Below, one piece after another: positions 33,691 to 43,562 of a stretch of DNA of 64,000 nucleotides. Both the position numbers and the translations under genes were made by a program. The notes under the pieces are model-generated. The model worked only from the letters and a program-made list of their open reading frames with translations. It ran no database searches and was not told the DNA's origin. Position 1 is the stretch's first letter, and every line of letters starts with the position of its first letter. Origin of the DNA: Marsupella aquatica (lineage: Eukaryota; Marchantiophyta); assembly GCA_973895155.1 (NCBI GenBank), contig OZ316896.1, positions 23,746,001 to 23,810,000 of the forward strand, in the 5' to 3' direction.

Positions 33691-36600
33691 TCACACTTGG
33701 TCCTCATCGGCCTCAAGGTCATCTAGGTCTGATACAATAACATTTGGCTTCTCAGAAACAATGGAACGAGAATGTGGCACATAGGTGATGACAATTGACC
33801 ACTCGGTGTCTAAGGGGTATGGAATGTAGAAACATTGCTCCAAGTGTGATGGGAAAGCAAATGGTTCTGATGTTTGCCAATGAGATGCTTGAACACTAGT
33901 GGCACTTGTCTTCAACCGTGTAAACCCACTCTCATCTTGAAGTACAGTGCAATTTTGACCAACAAACTTGGTTCACTTTGAACCACTTGCACTTGAAAAC
34001 ATATTCCTCAAACTTTGAATGGTTGTCATATGATACCACCAAGATCTCCACTATCTTCCCATAGTATGGCACAACATCTCTAACAATGTTCCTGTCATGG
34101 CGGTTGCTTCTGGAGTCTTGAGAAAATTCCCCTTGAACTCCACAATCAAAAGTACGACCCCTCTTCTCATCAAGGGAAGAAACCCTAAAATTAACAAAAC
34201 CCACAAATTTTTATTGCACAAAAGATACCATTAATGTAATAATCATCAAAATATGACACCCATCCCTAAATAGCCAAAACCCACATGGCCTATGGCATAA
34301 ATATAGAAGCCAACATTACAGTTATGGATGTCATTAATTATAATAGAAAGTTTTTAAACAATAGAAATAACTAATCAAAATAAGGTCTACATGAATTAAT
34401 AGAGGAAGAAAGGTTAGGTACTAGTGGACCTGAAGTGTCTCCCTTGTGTCCACATAGCCGTCTTGGATGTCACCACTCTCAAAGGGCCATGAACAATGGT
34501 CCGAACGTCATCTGTGATGGTAGGAAAGTGGGACACATCTCCTCCTTGTGTCACCATGTCATCCAACTCAAGCAACTTTTGCTGCATATACTCATGCATC
34601 TTAGGAAAAATTCTTGCTCTTTGACTTGTTCTCTTGGCATTCTCATAAAACTCTCTCCATTTCTCCATGATATTACTATTACTCAACATAAATGTTGTCA
34701 ATTGTGACCACTCTGTTGATGTCAACATGCATGTTTTTGTGGCACCTGTTAAACGGTCCTCCTCCTCTTCTCTTTCCTCCATCCAAGTACGTGGACAAGT
34801 AGGATCAATGGTGGCCAAGATGTTACTACAATAAAACATACTCTCTGCTGCCAAGTATCCTGTGGCTATGCTTCCCTCCACCCGTGCACGGTTACGTACA
34901 TAAGCCTTCAACACCGCCATATAACGCTCAAGCCAATACATCCATCTACAATGCACTGGACCAGCAATGGCAACCTCCCGCACAAGATGCACAAGTAAAT
35001 AAACCTGACAATCAAAGAAGGAAGGAGGAAGGGCTTTCTCCAACTTGCATACCACCTCAGCTGCCAATACCTCCATCCCAGGGATCTCTTCTACATATAT
35101 CTCCTTTGAGCATATCCATCTCAACAAACGACCCAATGACCAGATGGCATCTTGCACTTCTTCACTCCCTATACCTATAATTGCCACTGGCAATATATGC
35201 TGCAATAGGCGATGATAGTCATGTGTCTTCAGATATCGTGGCCACTTGTGATTGTCCTCCATCCCAAAATCTTTCCGAAGGTTGGCACCATAGCCTGTAG
35301 GAAACCGCATCTCTCCTATACGGTTTCAAAATTCACGTCTTTGACCAACACTCAACACCCAAGGAGCAGAAGGACGATTCTCCACACCTGTGATAGGATC
35401 AGTTGTCACCCAAACATCTGGATGCATTTCCATCTCCTCGCATGCCTCTCTAAAATTAGTGTCCTTCTCCCCATAAAAATGCTTTATCAAAGCCTTCCCC
35501 ACATTTCCCTCTATGTGCATGGGGTCTAAGAGATGGCGGATCTTTAACTCAGACCAATAGGGCAAAGTGGCTAGTATACTCCACCTGGTCAAACCTGTCC
35601 TATCAAAGGTGAAGGAATCATTTGGGTCTGCCACCCTATCAGCTAGTGACTTCCAATGTGCAAAACTTGTTGCATCAGGAATTTCACGCTCATCACCAAA
35701 TGGCATGTCAAAGGAGGAGAATAGAAGTGGGTCAAACCTCATCTCATGCCCCATGGGAAGAAACTTTGTATGCCCAATATAAACAATCTTTCTAATCCAT
35801 GAACAATATGTGGCCATGTCCTCTAAGCTTGGGCCACAAGTAGAGCAAGCTTTGTACCCCTGAGTTTGCAATCCAGAGACAAAACCAAACCCTGCTTACA
35901 CAAAAGAAATCAAACCATGCAAACTTTATGTTAGGGTTGTCACATGAGAAACAACAATAGGAACTACACATTATCAAAGGGTTGCAAATGGCATGGAAGT
36001 CATCTTACTAGGATAGTCATGCATTGTCCAACAAATGATCCCTCTCAATTGAAAGACACGTGGAAAACCTCCTGTAATTTTCCTGCCATCATATGCCCAC
36101 ACTCCATCCCATAATTTTTGAAGTTCTCCAACCAATAGTGCCAAGTAAGTGTCAAAGTTCTTCACCTTTTTTGGACCTAGGATAATCAACGACAATAAAA
36201 GGAACCCCTTCTTCATGGATAGCCATGGTGGGAGGTTATAATTCATGACAACCACAGGCCAAACTGATGTAGGTTGCCCCTTTCCTCCAAGTGAATGAGG
36301 GCTAACTCCATCAGATGCCTATCCTAGCCTCACGTGGCGAGGATCATGTGCAAAGTCTGGCCATGTTGCCTCAATATGTTTGTGAGCAGGGGAGTCAACT
36401 GGCAACCGCATGACACCAGACTCTGATCGATGAGTAAGTGCCATACCATCAACTCTGCCCTGGGCCCTTACTCCGTGTATATTAATGGAACCGGCCTGTG
36501 AACGTCCCTCCCCTCCAAACCCCTTCAGTACTATTTTTTGCCCTTTTAAAAAGCTCTTATTAGTATTAATAAATTCCTTTTGGGTCATTAAAAAAGCCCT

Positions 36601-38272
36601 TTAGGCTATTATAATCTTCATCAAAATGACATTAAATATGCTCTTCAGGTGTTATAAAAAAAATTATATCATTGAGATTCTAAGTCAAACAGATTGGAAT
36701 AAACATTTCACATTATCACAAGCAAAAATAGGAACAACATATTCTTTATGTACACACTTCCTCGCAAGAAGGTAGGAGTCAAGGCATTTAAGAGTCAAAC
36801 AAACTCATACAAGTATCCAAATTTAAGCTGTAAACATCCTACGCTGTCATCTATGAAAACCGTAAGTCCACATTGCACTTAAGTTTGTCCCATAGTTTGT
36901 TGAGCATATTCATCATCGTTTATAGGAAAGTTATCCTTTGAGTCTAAAGCATTGGAAAACTTATTACATTTAAACCAATTCTTTGATCACTAGAAATGAT
37001 AAATATACACCGAGGTACATAAGTGACTCTGGATTGAGACTCGATCTCTCTCTATCACTTGTGGCATCACAGAATCCCCATCTGACGCAACACGCATTGA
37101 ACAACGGTGTCTACTTGACCTCCTCCTTCTTTGGGGGCCCTCAAGGCCATATATACCCCTACACCGTTTGATATAGAGCATCAAAGAGATCAACGGCAGA
37201 CCATTTTGGTCATCCATAAATGGTACACGAGACCCCCTAAAGGCAAAATTTCCCCTATCCCCCAAAAATTCAAATGTGTTTGCACACCCCAAACCAAGGA
37301 TGTAATGACACGTGGATGAATGAGTTATTGACGTGTGGCGGCCCTATATGCTTTACCCTTACATAAAACTACTTGAACCCTATTTTTTAGATCACCTTGG
37401 TTCATTATAACATGGAACCCAATAAAACAAAGGGTTGTTACATTATAAGCGATTATAACTATTATTCAAAAAAAGGATTTAAAAACCCCTTGAGTTGTTC
37501 GCACGGGTGGTCCCATATTAGTTAAGCTAAGGGCCCAGGGCAACTCTTCCAAGTCAGAACACCGATACATGTGCAACAACCAAGGAATGATGGGAAACCA
37601 ACGAACAGCCTTCCTTGGCACCTTCTTTGTTAGCATGTTGGGGTCATAGCGAGGCTCATCACATGTTGTACATTGTGTCATGTTTGCATTGGCCCCATGA
37701 AATAACATGCAATCATTCACACATGCATGAAAAATATGATATTCCATGCCAATAGATGAGAGAACACTCTTTGCCTCCTTCCAAGTTGCTGGCAACACAT
37801 TCTCAGTGGGTAACATAAGGTCATGGCAAAGTGCAAACATATCAGATAACAAGGCATTGCTTGCCTTGTGTTTGGCCTGTAGGTTCATCAACCCCAAGAT
37901 GGCTGAAAGACGACTCAAACAAGCACCCTCATAGATAGGTGTTCGGGCATGTTCCTCTGCTTCTTCCCATTGGCGTTGTCCCTCAGGGGTATGTCTTGGG
38001 CGTGGATCATTGGGGGGCACCTGTCCTTCATTGGGAAGGTCATCACCAGGGTTGTCGGCACCAAACCAATCAATCATAAAGTCATCCATGGCTCTATCCT
38101 GGTCATCAGTTACTTGTTCATCCGTCCGAGGTACCTCTTCATCAGGGTTACTGCTTCCACTAGCACTTGATGAGGAGTGTGACTCTGATCCATGTCCTTC
38201 TTCTGGCATACCCATTTCTTGATATGTTGCTCTCAATCTCCGTGATAACATATTTGGAGAGGGTCGCACATT
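33691..38272 (-). pseudogene. TNP2-type CACTA transposase with DUF4218 and DUF4216 regions, disrupted
   Basis: Minus strand, several exons. The first recognised exon (38272-37466) follows an acceptor (tttttag) and contains the TNP2 signature (LPATWKEAKSVLSSIGMEYH, HACVNDCMLFHG, CTTCDEPRY, RWFPIIPWLLHMY). After a probable intron come SGVMRLPVDSPAHKHI and DPRHVRLG, an in-frame TAG near 36320, then ASDGVSPH and VVMNYNLPPWLSMK (to 36009). An intron at 35892-36008 (GTAAGA to GCAG) joins to GFGFVSGLQTQGYKACSTCG and IRHLLDPMHIEGNVG. A TGA at 35326-35328 replaces a sense codon. The same frame continues as DUF4218 (KTHDYHRLLQHILPVAI, PPSFFDCQVYLLVHLVREV, CRWMYWLERYM) to 34414, then DUF4216 (VPYYGKIVEI, YVFKCKWFKV, then after a frameshift near 33965 SEPFAFPSHLEQCFYIPYP). 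The usual order is complete, but at least three lesions make the protein non-functional. Confidence 0.9.
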
Positions 38273-38448
38273 CTAAAAACAAAGCAAACAATTGAAAGTT
38301 ATATTGCAAAGAGAACACACACAAAAATGGGCTAGGGGTGTGCAAAAATGAAATAATATTGGTTGTGGTGAAAATACAAAACATGGCCAAAGGCCATATG
38401 TAGTGTCATTTTATATGCAACATACCACCTACGACCCTTAACTTAACC

Positions 38449-39600
38449 CTAATCCCACTCATAGTGAGTAAATAACTCATCCCCTGAGTTAATGGTCCTT
38501 GTCGCTATAACTAGGCAATGGTCATGATGATATGTCTGGCCATAAGGTGCTGGCGGAGGACCCTCAATGAAAACCCACTCACAATTTTGCCTACGCTTAG
38601 GGCGAGTCCCCACGGTACTGTTTATGAAACCAGCAATATTCCCAGTCCGTATGGGGTCCCCATCTATGACACGTTGCTCACTATACCTTCTAGTGTTTCC
38701 ATCAAAAGTATCCATGTCCAATGCATAAGTCTTCCACTCAGGGTGTTGTGCAAGGATCATGTTCCAATGTCTTCTCTTGTAGATGGGTCCACCATAAGGA
38801 AACAAAGTAGGCCCCTCTCGGCCGCGTCCACCTCTACCACTCTCGGCGTCCACAATGATGTCCTCACAGCAAAAACTCCATAGCCATGTCTATCCCCAAG
38901 TGTGGAAGGGTTGATAACCCAACGTCTACCCCAAACCTCTACCTCCTCACCATAGGAAAGTTGTTGTGGCAAACCAAGAATCTCAGGATCCCAGTCCTTG
39001 ATGATAGGGACACATCTGCCAGTGAACTCGCAATCACCCCACCTACTCGTAACCACTGCCTTGTACAAATCAGTATCCCCTCGGGCCCGCCTCTTGGAAC
39101 GCTTTCTCCCTCTTGGGACAATAGCCTCAACCCCAACTTCCCTAGGACTGGTGGGCCTTGCCGCTAGACCCAAGGCTTGTGAGAATGCATTGCCTATAGC
39201 ATCTAGAACACCTTGTGATGGGACATAGGGTGCTTGTGCCGCAGGTCTAGGCCTATTGGATACCTATTCCACCGAAACCAAAACAAACAAAAGTAGGTGT
39301 GAAATTAAAAACCTTCAACCATTGAGTAATGGGAATAGGGTAGGAAAACTAAGGCATAACACTTACCATATGAGATGAAGAAGCCCCTGCCGTATGACGT
39401 CCACAACGCCCATATCTCTCAATATGTTGGGCACATATGTAAGATTTTTGGGAAACTTGACCCACACATCTGGAACATTCACAAAGTTGACGGGGTGGAC
39501 CACGAGGAGGAGGTGCGGTCGTGTGATGTTGAGGTGGAGGTGGTGTATCTTCATCAGAGGAGGACGAGTCTGTGGTGGAGATTTCAGAAGATGAAGACAT
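38449..39600 (-). pseudogene. SET-domain protein gene inside the CACTA element, two exons, one frameshift
   Basis: Exon 1 (39600-39367) starts MSSSSEISTTDSSSSDEDTP and holds a Cys/His group (CECSRCVGQ, then CAQHIERYGRCGRH). It ends at a perfect GTAAGT donor. Exon 2 starts at 39263 after an AG acceptor (103-bp intron, phase 0). It continues through a basic segment (RGRKRSKRRARGD) into a SET domain: HGYGVFAV at the SET start, LFPYGGPIYK, GNIAGFINSTVG at the usual position of the N-H-S-C motif, CEWVFIEG, VIATRTINSGDELFTHYEWD with the catalytic-type Tyr, stop at 38449. A one-base frame change near 38870 joins HGYGVFAV to EDIIVDAESG; undoing it restores the expected GYGVFA-x-EDI pattern. SET domains methylate lysines, commonly on histones. 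No SET gene is standard CACTA cargo to my knowledge. The exon-1 Cys/His motif resembles the transposase-associated zinc region of CACTA transposases. Confidence 0.75.
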
Positions 39601-40904
39601 ATCCCCTGTAACAACATATAATTAAAATGGGCATGTTATGACCAAAACATACCACAAAATGATATAAATCAAAGTTCCCAAATAATGATGATAAGAAACC
39701 CAAACCAAAATGACCATAGCAATAAAAAAGGTACCTTTATGAGACCCGGGCTCAGCAGTGCCAACAGGTCTTGTGGCTCTAAGATAATTAATGAACCCAA
39801 TCTGAAAATATGAGGGAAAAGCTGCAAGCATTCCATGTATATGTAAGCACAATAATCTGGACCAGACATAAACAAAAAACCCTATATACATGTCCCCTTT
39901 ATACATAGTGGCAACCAAAAGTGTTAAGTACATGAAAGGAACACTTGAGCCAGTCATGCAATGTTTACCTTTCAGATGCCCGGGCTCTCACAATGCATAT
40001 GCACTAGTATCAAATCATCAAAAAGTGCCGCACCCTGCAAACTATCATATATTCCCCTCCTTTGTTAGCAAAACCCATGCCAATCCCTTTTTGATTCATA
40101 AACCCAATGAACCTCTCTTAAACCCAAAAGGCTGCAATATAAATCTCATGAAACCTTGCTTTGTCTTATCCAAACCTTCAACCCCAAACCGCATCCTACC
40201 TATTAAACCTAAATCTGACTTACACATAAAACCAAACCTTTCTTCAACCCTAGAGACCTTTCTATTTAAAAACCCCAAACCCTAAAACCCTAAACCCAAA
40301 CCTTACTTATTTCTTGTAAACCAAATCCCACACCTTTATTATTTTTTCTAAACTAATGTAAACCCAAACCTTAGCCTAAACCAACACCATACATAACCCA
40401 TTAACCTGAAATCTGCCTAACCCTTCAAACCCGCCTTCAAGTATTATCTAACACCCAAAACATGGCCAAAAAGCATTCCAAGTATGAGTATAGAGGGGTC
40501 CACTTTACCTTTGAAAAAAACCCTTTCAAATGAAACCAACATTCCCCCCAAGACGAGTTGCCAATGTCTTGCGAAGCCACTTCCTTCGCAAATACCATCA
40601 CAAATTAGAATTGAGTTTTGCAAAGCGTATGCTTTCGCACGACCTTCAGAAAAACAGAGCCCGAGAGCATTTCTACGAGAGAGCGAAGGTGTTGCGAAAC
40701 CTTTCACGTTGCAATGGTTTCGCAAAATTGAGAAACTACATGCAAAACGAGAAGGATTGCAAATTGCGAAACGGGTTGCTTCGCAAGTCTTTCCCGCTTG
40801 TACTTTAGCACTCGGCCGCGGCGTACTCAACGGCATTTGACAAATTTCAAGCGTAGGGAGGGAGAAGGGAGCTTGCACGCGCTTGGGGGGGGGGTGGCTT
40901 AGCT
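39601..40904. promoter_or_regulatory. Central divergent control region of the CACTA element
   Basis: Separates the minus-strand SET/transposase block from the plus-strand accessory gene. It contains telomere-like ccctaaa units near 40265-40300 and a dense TTGCGAA-type cluster at 40565-40800 just upstream of the accessory gene. The rest is T/A-rich with no gene recognised. Motif density suggests element-encoded regulation, which is an inference. Confidence 0.55.
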
Positions 40905-42869
40905 ATGGATTCCAGTGGAGCAAATGGAGGTGATGGGGCAGGGGTGAGTGACAGTGGCAATGGGAATGAAGGCAATGGGGAGCAGGAGAGGAATCGATGG
41001 ACCGATTTGATGGCTGAGCACCTCAATGCAGCACAGTTGAGCCGCTTAGATTTGACTACACCAGCAGGGATTGCTTCTTTGAGTGCAATCCTAGGGCAAG
41101 CCTTGCAAACGGGAGTAGCTGCAGGGAACATTGCAAGGGAGGAGGAGCAAAGGAGTGCAGCTCAACAGAAGGCAAGAGAGAAGAAGCATAAGAAGGAGGA
41201 GAGGGCCAAGGCAAGAGTGGTCTCACCTGCTGCCCTGGAAAAGAAGAGGAGGAGAGAGGAACGAGATGAGATAAGAGCACAGCGGGAGGAGCAGCGAAAG
41301 AAGGAGGAAGAGAGGAAGAAGCTGCCTATGATTGCCTTGATCGAAGGCATTCCTACTGAACTGGCCTACACCGGGGCAAAGAGCACTATTAGGCTTATGG
41401 TGCGCTCCAATTTTGCACGAGGAGTTGAGTGGGGGAAACTCAGCAAGGCAGACCAGAGGAAAGTAATGAGTCAAATCAAAGATTCATTTCAAAATGGAGC
41501 AGAGATTGATGAATAGTGGCTTGCAGATAGAATTTCCAATTCAATGTCTCAAGCACGGTACCATGATAGGAAGAAGGTAAGGGCCTACCTGGCAAACTTG
41601 GAGGAGTACAGAAACGTGAGGAGGCCATTGCAATTCACTGAGGACGTGTGGAATGCCTTTTACAAAGTGGAGGTGCAGATGAGAGCTGCCAGAAACCTTC
41701 TCTTCTGGAAGGAGATGGAAGCCAAGGCACAGAAGGCCGGGAAGTCCGACCGAGAGCTCAAGGCAATGGCTGAGAAGGTGTCTCACATGCAGCACATTGT
41801 GGATGAAGTGGGGGCACCACCCCAAAAATTCATCCTTGCAGTTGAGCGAGTCAGCAAACGGCCCAAGACCACGCACAAGATGGGCCAAGGTGGACTTCCC
41901 GGCCAAGGTGCACACTTTGTGAGTGGGCCCTCTCCTCCCCTGCTTCTGTTTCCTTGCTTTCAATTGCTATCCAAACCTGCAATGCCCCCCTGCATACCTC
42001 TTCTTTCTTTCTTACGGCCTGCCTTGTACTTTAGGTCACCCTGACACATTGCGTGCCTTAGAGATTTCTCGGAATTTTTTAAAAACAGAGTTTGCGAAGC
42101 TTTTGCGATGCGGGTTGCTTTGCAAATGTTTCACAAAGTCTATTATGGCATTTTTTAAAGTTATAGATGCGAAGCTATTGCGAACTAACCCGCTTCGCAA
42201 ACTACTTCGCAAACAGCCAATTTATTTGAATTTGCAAAGCGGGGAGTTTCGCAAGTGTGTATTATGTTTAAAAAATACCGCTAAGGGTTATTGAGCCCAG
42301 TTTTGTGTTAGGGAGCACCCTATTAGCACCTCCATGCATTTTTCTTGGGTTTATGGCATATTAACCCCAATCTATTTTGGTTTTGGAATGTTTGGTTGTG
42401 GTAGTATAAGAGGTACCGCAGGAAGATAACAGCAAAAGAGATGGAGATAGGAGCTGCGCATGGAGCCAAACATCTCTTTGACTTGGTTGACGCAGAGTTG
42501 GCGACTGTAAGTGCATGTATCCCCTTCACTTTTTCCCACCCAATCCACTTATCTTTTCATTCCGTAAACCTAAACCAATTTGGCGTTGTGCTGTGCAAAC
42601 AGGATGATGAGGATGCCAGTGATACCAACAGCACCGATGAGAACAATGAGGGGACCACGACAAAGGGGCCCAAGGTAGGAGGGAGTAGTGGATCTGGACC
42701 AGTAGGAGGAGTTTCCCAGCAGGAGGGGGAGGAAGAGGAGGACGAGGAGGACGAGGAGGAACCAGATGTGGAGGAGCAGCCAGCACCACCTCCTGTGCCA
42801 CGTCCGGATCGTCGCAAGAGGGACAAGGGGAAGAGGCCGGCGACAAGGAGTAGGAGGACCCCATTCTAG
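40905..42869 (+). pseudogene. TNPA-like accessory protein gene of the CACTA element, three probable exons, one in-frame stop
   Basis: The frame starts MDSSGANGGDGAGVSDSGNG and has a long Lys/Glu/Arg-rich segment (KKHKKEERAKARVV, RREERDEIRAQREEQRKKEE), likely helical. A conserved-looking core follows (STIRLMVRSNFARGVEWGKL, VMSQIKDSFQNGAEIDE). A TAG at 41514-41516 interrupts, and the same frame resumes at once (WLADRISNSM, YHDRKKVRAYLANLEEY, RRPLQFTEDVWNAFYKVE). A GTGAGT donor follows at 41919. A second exon (about 42405-42506, KITAKEMEIGAAHGAKHLF) and a third (42603-42869) follow, with a GTAAGT...CAG intron of 96 bases. The third is very acidic, then Pro- and Arg/Lys-rich (RPDRRKRDKGKRPATRSRR). 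The core loosely resembles the plant En/Spm accessory family (Transposase_24 type), but the match is not decisive. By position it would be the TNPA counterpart, binding subterminal repeats. Confidence 0.65.
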
Positions 42870-43119
42870 AGCTTGGTGGTGTAGTGCCCATGGGATGCCC
42901 ATTTACTTAGTGTAGTATATAGTTTTGATATGGGTAGTCTTATAGGGACCTAGCTTGTCACATGACACCCATCTAGGGTTTAGGGTTTAGGAAACCCTAA
43001 TTTCTGTGTACCTATCAATTTTCTATAAAGCAATTTTGATTCAGACCTCATTCTCCGTGTTGGACAACAAGACCCCAACCATAATTCAAAACTCTAAATC
43101 TAAACCCTAGCCTCAAGAC

Positions 43120-43530
43120 AGCTTGCGAAACCTATGCGAACAACCCAAATCGCATATTTACCATACTGAAGGTATCGCAAACATTATGCGAACCACATAA
43201 GTTCACACAAATGCGAAGCGAATTTCATGGCATAACTACGGTCATTCATTGAATATCGCAAACATATTACCAAACTCGTGGAATCGCAAATATTGAACTG
43301 GTCGATTATTATCGCAAGCCTATCGCGACGCCCACGGAGTAGCTTAAATGTGAGTCCTTTGCGATTCTATTCGTGTCGCAAGTTGCGAAGGTCTTGCGAA
43401 GGTCTTGCAAAAGACCGGGTGCGAACCTTTGGGCTTCGCAGTTTGCGATTCTATTGCGATGCGCGATACTTCGCAAAGGCGAGTTTTGTTTTTCGATTTC
43501 CTTTGTTGTTTGCGATGCTTTCAAGTTCGC
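43120..43530. repeat. Right subterminal TTGCGAA-type motif cluster
   Basis: More than twenty TGCGAA, TCGCAA or TGCGAT-like motifs in about 400 bases on both strands, for example cgcaagttgcgaaggtcttg. It lies immediately inside the right CACTA end. Confidence 0.8.
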
Positions 43531-43539
43531 TAGCTAAAG

Positions 43540-43562
43540 GTGTAGGTAGTGTTGTAGTGCAC
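43540..43562 (-). repeat. CACTA right terminal inverted repeat with CAC target duplication
   Basis: The terminal TGTTGTAGTG (43550-43559) is the reverse complement of CACTACAACA. The duplication CAC follows at 43560-43562. Confidence 0.9.

Larger units (their letters stand above)
32733..43559. mobile_element. CACTA (En/Spm-like) DNA transposon, end to end
   Basis: A 10,827-bp element. The left end reads CACTACAGCATATTTGACAC. The right end, reverse complemented, reads CACTACAACACTACCTACAC. CAC lies immediately outside both ends (32730-32732 and 43560-43562), the 3-bp target duplication typical of CACTA elements. Inside are a TNP2-type transposase region (33691-38272, minus), a SET-domain gene (38449-39600, minus), and a divergent Lys/Glu-rich accessory gene (40905-42869, plus). 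Clusters of a TTGCGAA-type motif lie near both ends and at internal control positions, as expected of subterminal repeats bound by a TNPA-like protein. The termini look intact but every coding region carries at least one lesion. This copy probably could move only if proteins came from another copy. Confidence 0.93.

Noticed and set aside
40265-40300. Telomere-like ccctaaa units, also tagggtttagggtttagg near 42974
   Set aside because: Only two or three units each, inside a transposon. They are telo-box-like at most and not evidence of a telomere or fusion site.
42526-42902. Long minus-strand frames opposite the third exon of the CACTA accessory gene
   Set aside because: They are antisense shadows of an acidic, Pro-rich coding exon; splice signals and phase support the plus strand.
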